NCBI RefSeq assembly: GCF_030272615.1
Contig: NW_026729184.1
Span: 62,001-126,000, forward strand
DNA length: 64,000 nucleotides
Source: Cryptomeria japonica
Lineage: Eukaryota > Streptophyta > Pinopsida > Cupressales > Cupressaceae
Direction: 5' to 3'
The translations under genes were made by a program, and so were the position numbers. Positions 57,171 through 64,000 of this stretch are shown in pieces. The notes below the pieces were generated by a model that worked only from the letters and a program-made list of their open reading frames with translations, was not told where the DNA came from and did not search any database. Each line of letters begins with the position of its first letter. Positions within the stretch are counted from its first letter, which is position 1.

Positions 57171-59210
57171 TTACCAGAGCTTGACCAGTTTCAATATTTT
57201 TGGATAAGCTTTCTCTAGTAATTCCACATAAGTGTCCCAGCCGGTTTTGAATGTGCAGGATATAGATACAAGTCCACTCAATAAATTTGCAAAAGATTCT
57301 TTCTCATTGACATCTGTCGGTGTGGGCTTTCCCAGCATATCCATGCATTCTTTCTTATGTACACAGAGTGAATCCAATCTTGGACTCACCAAACCTCTCA
57401 AACTTCTAGCTCTCCGAATTATTTTATCTCTTTCCTTTTCAAAAGCAGAAATTTGGTTCTCCAAAGTCAAAATTTGTCCATCAATTGATGTTGTCGGTGA
57501 AATTAATCCATCAAAAGAGTTAGCAATACTAGCAATTTTCTCCTGTATCTCTTTTATCTTTTTATCTACATTTATTGTAAGTACCTCAGTATTGCAACAT
57601 ACCCTGTATATGTTTGTACATTGTTTCAAAGAATTTTCTATCAAAATTAGCTTCTCCTCAATCTTTTTCTTATCTCTCTCAATGATCTGATCAAAAGAGG
57701 CTCTCTTAGCCTGAGTGAATCTTTCAAGTGCTTGTCAGTTAGAGATCTATTGTAAGGATTGAAAGTGTTTTGATATGTGCTCAGTGATTACCTTAAGCCA
57801 GAACGACTCACTTCATTTTCAATCTTACATTCTGGGACCAATCTGTGTCAAACAGTGATGGATTGATCTATAATCCCCTTGTTTGTGGTTCCCTCCTTCA
57901 TCAGTTTCTGAGCAACCATCATCATCAATTCTGTGGAATTCATCTCTGTGATGGTTTTCTTTTCAACTAGAGAAGTGTCAATTGTCAATAATGATGTGCC
58001 AGCAACTAATTCCCTATGGATTTCCTTGTTTTCTCCTCTGGTGATTTATCCTTTATTACCTCCTTACTTGCACCAGTGGCTTCACCACTTGGTGCAGTTT
58101 GTGGAACTGTCGGTTCCTATCTAGGAACAGTATCCTCAACATTTGTGTTTACCGGTGGCTCAATTTCCACTATCTTGATATTGTTCAAAACTAAGGGTGG
58201 AGTACCCATGATCCCTTTTCCTTTCCCTTCAATTGGTGCATCTATAGTATCTGTCTTTGTCTCTGGTGAAGCAAAGAATCCTCTATGTTCTCCCCAAAAT
58301 TTGATCCAAGCTTTTTGTGTTTCCTTTATTACTTCATTCATTCTCCCTAGCATCAAGCTAGTTATCATGTGTTTTCTATTGAATACCTTTCTATCTGTAA
58401 CCTCAATTGTCTTATCCATTTCATCTACTAACACATATAGCTAAAAGTTCTTGCATTTTAATGTGTTTATCTTCTTGCATAGTAGATAACCTTCTAGCAT
58501 CTAACATGTTATATAACTCAACCGACATTTGATTTTCTATCTCTATTAAGGATTTCTTATAAATATCTAAGTATAACAAGACTGCTTCCTCTACCTCTCT
58601 CTTGTTATCAACCTCTAATTTTTCATAATAAAACTTAACATTCTTCAGCATGCCATCTTTTGTTATTTCATCTACAATTTCTACACAAGTTCTAGGTGTA
58701 ACCTTACTAGAATCAGTGTCATCCTTCTTCTTCCTCTTGACAATATAAGATGCAACTGTAGGTGTAGCCTTGCGTGCTTTCTTTTGAGCCGGTAACTTGA
58801 TTGTGACCTTTCTAATTGGTTTCTTCTTTGCTTCTACCTTAGGTTCTTCCAGTTTCTTCCTAACAAACCTCTTGAAAGATAATGGTGTATCATCCTTTGA
58901 TTCAGAATCTGTAGTTATAGGTTCAATGTGAACTACTGGATCCTTCCTCTTTCTCCCTTTCCCCGGGACAACATCAATAAGTGCCTTTATGTCCTTTGAG
59001 ACCCCCTATACAAATTTTCCTTCTCTTCTGGTTGAACTCTATTTCAACCTCTAGAGTCTTATGTTTTGCAGTTCCACAGGGTTTCTCTGCCTTGTCTATT
59101 TCTGCATCAATCTGAATTTTTGCATAAGCATCAAGGATTAATGCATCTACCGCATATCCCATTTCCTCTATCCAAATCTTCTGGGGCTTGACTACCTCCA
59201 TGAGAGTCAC
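57171..59210 (-). pseudogene. Long ORF of unknown function in LTR element 4
   Basis: Not recognised. In minus sense the pieces line up end to end in one direction: 59210-59007 (EEMGYAVDALILDAYAKIQI), a Lys/Arg-rich region at about 58972-58690 (PGKGRKRKDP, KKPIRKVTIKLPAQKKARK), an acidic and helical part at 58651-58421, a part with AWIKFWGEHRGFF (58434-58120), a Glu/Lys linker, and a coiled-coil-like C-terminus (57730-57171). Breaks seen: a frameshift at a G run (59002-59006), one near 58441, TAG at 58117-58119, a frame change near 58006, TGA at 57848-57850 and one more near 57750. About 680 codons in all. The basic clusters could be nuclear signals or nucleic-acid binding (inference). No zinc knuckle or catalytic motif. 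Confidence 0.65.
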
Positions 59211-60107
59211 TGTCATGCCCAAACTTTTGGGCAAAAATACAAACAACAATTTTTTTTTTAACACTAAATTACATGCAACCATTGCTTAAATAGTCATGAC
59301 AACTTAACAAGTTCTTCCAAACTAATTCTTAATTGATATTAAAATGAGTTACCAAAGTGAGCGATGAAATAAAATTTAACTACAAGCCTTAGGTCTCGAT
59401 AAAACTCCTGGATGATAGGATTAAGAAAATTAATAACCTAACAAATACGATAACTCCTATTATCAAGCAGAATGAATAATTTTTATAAGGGTAATAATAA
59501 ATTCACTCAAAAATCCCTTTCATTTAAGTTGCGCTTATTAGTACTTAATTAGAACAACTTCTACTAAATACATTAATATAATTACTTGGTTCAGTATCAA
59601 TTATTTAATAAATATCTAGTTTCCTCCCTCCTCTTAATACATTCTTTCCTAATAACTTAATTTAAATATGGCTTCTATTAATTCAACACTAATACTATTT
59701 CATTGTATTAATATTACCTAATTGAGCAGATGCAATTAAAGTGCCAACCATCATTATGATAATTAAATTATCTAATAAAAGTATCCACTTGGGTTAACAA
59801 GGTTCACAAGACTTAGTCCATTAATTTTATTTTAGAGAAAATATATTACGCTACTACAATATCCTCTTAAATTAATTATATTAAATTATTCCATTTAATT
59901 ATAGAAACCATTTAGATCTCTAAAATGTAATTATATAATTTAAATTCAAGTTGTTATATATTACTTCTTCCAAACATCAACTATTAAATATTTCATATTC
60001 AATATTCACATTACCTCTTGCTTTAAATTCAATCAATTAAACTTCTCAAATATATTTTCCCAAATGTGGTAATAATAATGTTGTAGAAAAATTCATTACA
60101 TTTTCCA
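59211..60107 (+). repeat. LTR-like block between elements 4 and 5
   Basis: It begins tgtcatgcccaaa, with a short palindrome (tgcccaaa..tttgggca, 59215-59233), a start typical of gypsy-type LTRs. A possible TG..CA end is at about 60100 (attcattaca). It is strongly AT-rich with no frames, and no second copy was found. It joins sequence of element 4 on the left and element 5 on the right, with no matching 5-base flanks, so it marks a rearranged or deleted junction rather than a simple solo LTR. Confidence 0.45.
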
Positions 60108-63100
60108 TTATTTGTTTGTGAAATCTACAAACCTAGAAAAAAATTTATCTCCCCAATCATAGACATTTCAAATTCTTTTTGCATCTAGTTAGCAAAGTCT
60201 TTACATAATCCTTCTTCACCTCCAAAAATGATATCATCCACAAAAACTTCAATAACCAAAATATCATCATTGGTAACTTTGTAATACAAATTATTGTCAG
60301 CATTACCTTTTGTGTATCCAAGCTTCAAAAAATATTTTTCCAATCTAGCATACCAAGCTCTGGGAGCTTGCTTCAATCCATATAAAGCATTCCTTAACCT
60401 GCAAACCATATCCTTATCATCTATCAAAGAAAATCCATCAGGTTGTTCAATGTAAACTTCCTCTTCTAGATCTCCATTTAAAAATGCACATTTTACATCC
60501 ATCTAATAAACTTTATAGTTTTTATGAGCTAGAAATGCGAGAAATAGTCTAACTGCCTCAATTCTGGCTACCAGTGCAAAAGTTTCATTATAACCAATTC
60601 ATTCTTTCTGAGAATAACCTTTACAAAATAATCTTTCTTTGTTTTTGATTATTTCTATATGCTCATTTAGTTCCAATTATATTTTTGTCTTTAGGATGGG
60701 GAACCAATGTCCAATTATTATTCTTTTCAATCTGTTCTAATTCTTCTTCCATTGCTTTTATCCAATATTTGTCTTGACATGCTTCAATAACATATGTTGG
60801 TTCAACTTGAGAAGTTAAACATACCTCTTCATTTGCCAATCTTCCTCTAGTCATAACACCTTGATTCTTATTTCCAATTATCTGATTCTCTGAATGATTC
60901 AGTCTTACATACCTATGTTTATTCTGATTTACACTTACATGCTATTGATCTTCAGTCACAGTTGAGTTTTCTGATGATGTCGGTGTGACTAGATCTTCAC
61001 TCTGTACCAGTGCAGTCTGTACCAGTTCATTTAGAATCATTTCAGTTGTCAGTTCTACAAATCTTGAATCTCCTCTAAAATGTTCATCTATCTTCACATT
61101 AGTACTTTCAATGATTTTTTGCAATCTTTTATTATAACATATATATGCCTTGCTTCTAGATGAATAACCAAGAAATATCCCTTCATCACTTCTAGGATCA
61201 AATTTACCAATATACTCATCGATCTCCTAATATAGCATTTTCTTCCAAATATTTTAAAGTATTTAAGAGTAGGAGTATGGCCAAACCATAGTTCATAAGG
61301 GGTCTTACTGGTTTCACTTTTGATGTTAACTCTGTTGAAAGTATAAACCGTTGTATTCACTGCTTCTCTCTAGTACACATGAGGTAGATTTGCTTCCATC
61401 ATCATGGTTGTTGTTGCATCCAAGATAGTTTTGTTCTTCCTTTTCACAACTCCATTATGCTAGGGTGTCTAGGGTGTTGATAGTTGTCTTTTGATTCCAT
61501 TCACTTCACATAATGCATTAAATTCTCTAGATGTAAATTCTCCTCCTTGATCTGATCTCAAACATTTTATTTTCTTTCCGGTTTCATTCTCTACCATTGC
61601 CTTGTATATCTTGAATTTCCCAAAAGCTTTTGATTTCTCCCTGAGAAAGGTAACCCAACATATTCTAGAATTATCATCAATTATTAGCATAAAGTATCTA
61701 TCACCTTGAACACTTCTAGTTCTTGTTGGACCACATAAATCAGTATGAATTAAATCAAGAATATTATTGGATTTCTTCGTAACGCTCTTGAATGTTGTTC
61801 TAACTTGTTTTAGTTGAACTAATCTTTACAATGCAATCAAAATTCACATGACAAAGTCTCTTATGCCATAACCAACTTTCATCAATGTGTGCAATCAAAC
61901 ATGTCTTATCACTGGTACTCAAGTGAAAGATATTACCTTTAGTCTAATTACCGGTTGAAATCTCCAATCTAGTTCTATTTATGATTTTTCATTTTCCATT
62001 CTTGAACTGTAACTGAAATCCTTTTTCCACTAACTAACCAACACTCAAAAGATTATGCTTTAAACCTTCAATATAATAAACATTGTCAGTATTGTGCTTA
62101 CCATCCAAATATATAGTGCCTCTTCCTTTGATTAAACAAGCTTTATCATCTCCAAACCTTACTAGACCTCCATGAATTTCATGTAATGATAATAATTTTC
62201 TTTTATCACTGGTCATATGATGCGAGCATCCACTATCTATGATCCATTCATCCTTTTCTTCATTTTTTGCTGCCAGTGCCTGCTCTAACGGTTTGACAAT
62301 AGGAGTCAGTGGATATTCTTTTATTGCAACAAATGCCCATCCACTATTTGTTGGATCTTCATTTGAATCATCTGTAACACCTTCATTTCCATAGTATAAT
62401 GACTTGTCTCTTTTTTTTTTCTAAAATCTGTATCTTTGATATTCAGGGTTAGGTTTATATGTTCTTTTTGCTTCCTCCCTTAGTCTTGCATGTCTATCAG
62501 GTTACCTAGATGCTATATGACCAAATTTATTGCAATTAAAACATTTGAAAGCTACTTTAACTTCATACTTACTTCCTACTAGACCTTTAGGCATCTTCCT
62601 TGCCAATAGTGCTTCATGTTCTTCAAGTTCTTCATTTTGTCTTCTCATATCTTCAAGTTCTTTTGCATAAAGTGTTTTCCAATCAGTTTTGTCAGATGAT
62701 GATGATGATGCTTTGAAAGCTAAATCAGTCTTCAAGAGGACCAAACTCTTCAAGCTCAAATGTAGAACATTTTCCAACCAAAGTATCTCTAGAAACTGAT
62801 GTATTAGGCATTGTTCTTAACTCATTAATAGCAATCACTTTCATTTTGTAAGCCGGTGGCAAAGCTCTTAAAATTTTAGAGACAAATTCATCTCCATTTA
62901 AAGATCCTCCACAACATTGTATTCCTAAAATAATTTCATTAACTCTTTCCATAAATGCAGAAATTCATTCATCTTCTTCCATTTTTAAATTTTCATACCT
63001 GACCTTGTAACATTCCAGTTTTGCAATTTTGACAGTGGTATCTCCTTCATTCAATGTTTCCATTTTATCCCAAATAGTTTTAGCAGTAGATCGATCTGAT

Positions 63101-63324
63101 AATGTCCTCAGAAGTGCTTCTCTTGCTTTGCAATCATTCTCCAAGTCCTTAACCAATGTTGGTAGATGAGGTTGATTCGGAGTAGGACCAACATATCCAT
63201 TCTTAGTAACATCCCATATATCTCTTCGAATGCAATAAAGATGTGTTTCCATTCTGATCTTCCATATATCATAGTTAGTTCCATCAAGTTTCGGACTGTC
63301 CTTCCTAAAAATATTTGCTCGCAT
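60108..63324 (-). pseudogene. Copia gag-pol polyprotein, broken (element 5)
   Basis: Gag starts at 63324 (MRANIFRKDSPKLDG), with the UBN2 domain to 62725, a gag tail, and a zinc knuckle CFNCNKFGHIASR (about 62500-62560) whose last Cys is replaced by a stop. Then protease and pre-integrase (62034-62216), and the integrase core (61469-61690), which keeps LRSDQGGEF but has Lys for the catalytic Glu (codon 61442-61444). The integrase C-terminus is at 61094-61360 and RT at 60185-60854 with VFVDDII. Shared with element 1: TAG at 60503-60505, 61370-61372 and 61944-61946, and the frameshift giving IRRSMSILVN near 61230. RT C-terminus and RNase H are missing. Confidence 0.88.
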
Positions 63325-63367
63325 AGGATCTCCTCAAGTTGTTAGGCTTCTGCAAAAAGAGGACTAA

Positions 63368-63379
63368 GCTCTAATACCA
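63368..63379 (-). other. Primer binding site of copia element 5
   Basis: gctctaatacca, one base different from the initiator Met tRNA site, two bases from the LTR. Confidence 0.8.
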
Positions 63380-63381
63380 AT

Positions 63382-64000
63382 TGTTAGGAACCAAGAAGGA
63401 CAACTGAGAGGGGGGGTGAATCAGTTGTAAACCAGTTATATATAAATTATAACCCAAATGAAAATTATTCCAACTTAAACTTAGTGCCAATAAACCAAAC
63501 TTAAGTGTCGGTAAAATAGATTAAGAATTATAGCAATATCGGTTTAACTTAATGCATGAAACAGAAAGAGAAACAACATTCACAAGACATGACACAAAGA
63601 TTTTAACGTGGAAACCCTGTAAGGGGAAAAACTATGGTGGGAAACCTTACCCACAATCATATGATACTACTGCAGATACTAAGTGTATACAAATGGGGTT
63701 TGCACATGCAGAAAGGCCAACCACCTAGAGTTCACTGCTCAATCACAAAATAGGAGTCACACCGACTACAATTGGATGGTTAAATCCAATAACAATGTAC
63801 TGCCTCAGAATAGCATCTGCAATGCTAGATTCAATACTGGTTTAAGCTCTGAACATGAGTGCCAAACACCTTCATAACCTTCCTTCAAGCTTCAGATAAT
63901 GTCTGCGTGATTCACACAAGGATCTACTTATTTTTTCCTCTTCAATATTCACACACACTCATTCCATACCATGCCATGATCTTTAATAAGATCTTACAAT
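63382..64000 (-). repeat. 5' LTR of copia element 5 (cut by window edge)
   Basis: It begins tgttaggaacc and follows 5884 onward of element 1 closely to the window end, including gagagggggggtgaatcag (63406-63424) and the ggaaaccctgtaagggg block (63610-63626). It keeps the terminal TG that element 1 has lost. Confidence 0.88.

Larger units (their letters stand above)
55982..59210 (-). mobile_element. LTR element 4, nested in element 3, carries a long non-gag-pol ORF
   Basis: 3' LTR, polypurine tract (56906-56919), about 250 bases of untranslated sequence, then the ORF relic at 57171-59210. There it is cut by an LTR-like block at 59211. No gag, protease, integrase or RT motif occurs in the 2.3 kb kept. 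If the lost 5' part also lacked pol, this is a non-autonomous element mobilised by a copia relative, whose LTR and polypurine signals it shares. Alternatively the ORF is an extra downstream gene after pol and the pol was lost. Confidence 0.7.
60108..64000 (-). mobile_element. Ty1-copia element 5, truncated on the left and running off the window
   Basis: Nearly identical by eye to element 1: 60108-63324 corresponds to 2526-5826, 63368-63379 is the primer site, and the 5' LTR starts at 63382 and continues past 64000. The left end breaks within RT at about 60108. Differences from element 1 include a deletion of about 70-80 bases in the integrase zinc region near 61810 and scattered substitutions. 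Confidence 0.88.

Noticed and set aside
57232-58444. Plus-strand ORFs of 152 and 142 codons
   Set aside because: They lie opposite the minus-strand ORF of element 4 and are shadows of it.
1-64000. CRISPR arrays, bacterial operons, rRNA genes
   Set aside because: No regularly spaced short repeats, no prokaryotic gene organisation and no rRNA-like sequence was seen; the window is plant nuclear DNA.

Overview
The window is plant nuclear DNA. It is AT-rich and dominated by decayed retrotransposons, with one recognisable host gene. The mix (low gene density, nested Ty1-copia elements with initiator-Met primer sites, old plant LINEs carrying a C-terminal RNase H, and one LRR receptor kinase) suggests a large-genome seed plant. 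A gymnosperm is my best guess; this is inference, since no species marker was seen.

Layout. 1-1445 is a non-coding repeat whose second copy is at 28207-29638. 1446-2172 is a plus-strand LTR remnant abutting a minus-strand copia element (2173-7009). From 7010 to about 18750 lies a long repeat, here called R1, interrupted by a 2.3 kb insertion (9121-11423) and a 5 kb insertion (about 12484-17507). 18750-23870 holds little that can be named. 23877-27281 is an LRR-XII-type receptor kinase with a signal peptide, an internally duplicated LRR domain, a membrane segment, a non-RD kinase and an 86-bp intron. Its reading frame is broken between the LRRs and the membrane segment. 28207-32870 holds repeats and LINE fragments. 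33221-36938 is a LINE bounded by a 15-bp repeat and split by a 990-bp TIR element. 39680-40340 is a LINE ORF1 relic between direct repeats. 40583-49207 is a second R1 copy with a short-LTR copia element inserted in it (41242-45469). 51382-52020 is a plus-strand copia gag relic. 52962-59210 is a minus-strand copia element into which a second LTR element is nested; that second element encodes a long non-gag-pol ORF. 59211-60107 is an LTR-like block. 60108-64000 is a copia element nearly identical to the one at 2173-7009 and running off the right edge.

The receptor kinase is the only host gene supported, and as read it would make only a truncated ectodomain. The rest is a record of nested insertions. 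R1 copy B supplies the uninterrupted form for two sites in copy A, and copy A the empty site for the copia in copy B. Most interesting are the non-gag-pol ORF in the nested LTR element (about 57171-59210), the TIR element at 34976-35965, the in-frame 495-bp duplication in the receptor, and two copia copies that share the same inactivating lesions, including loss of the integrase catalytic glutamate. No novel multi-gene system was found.
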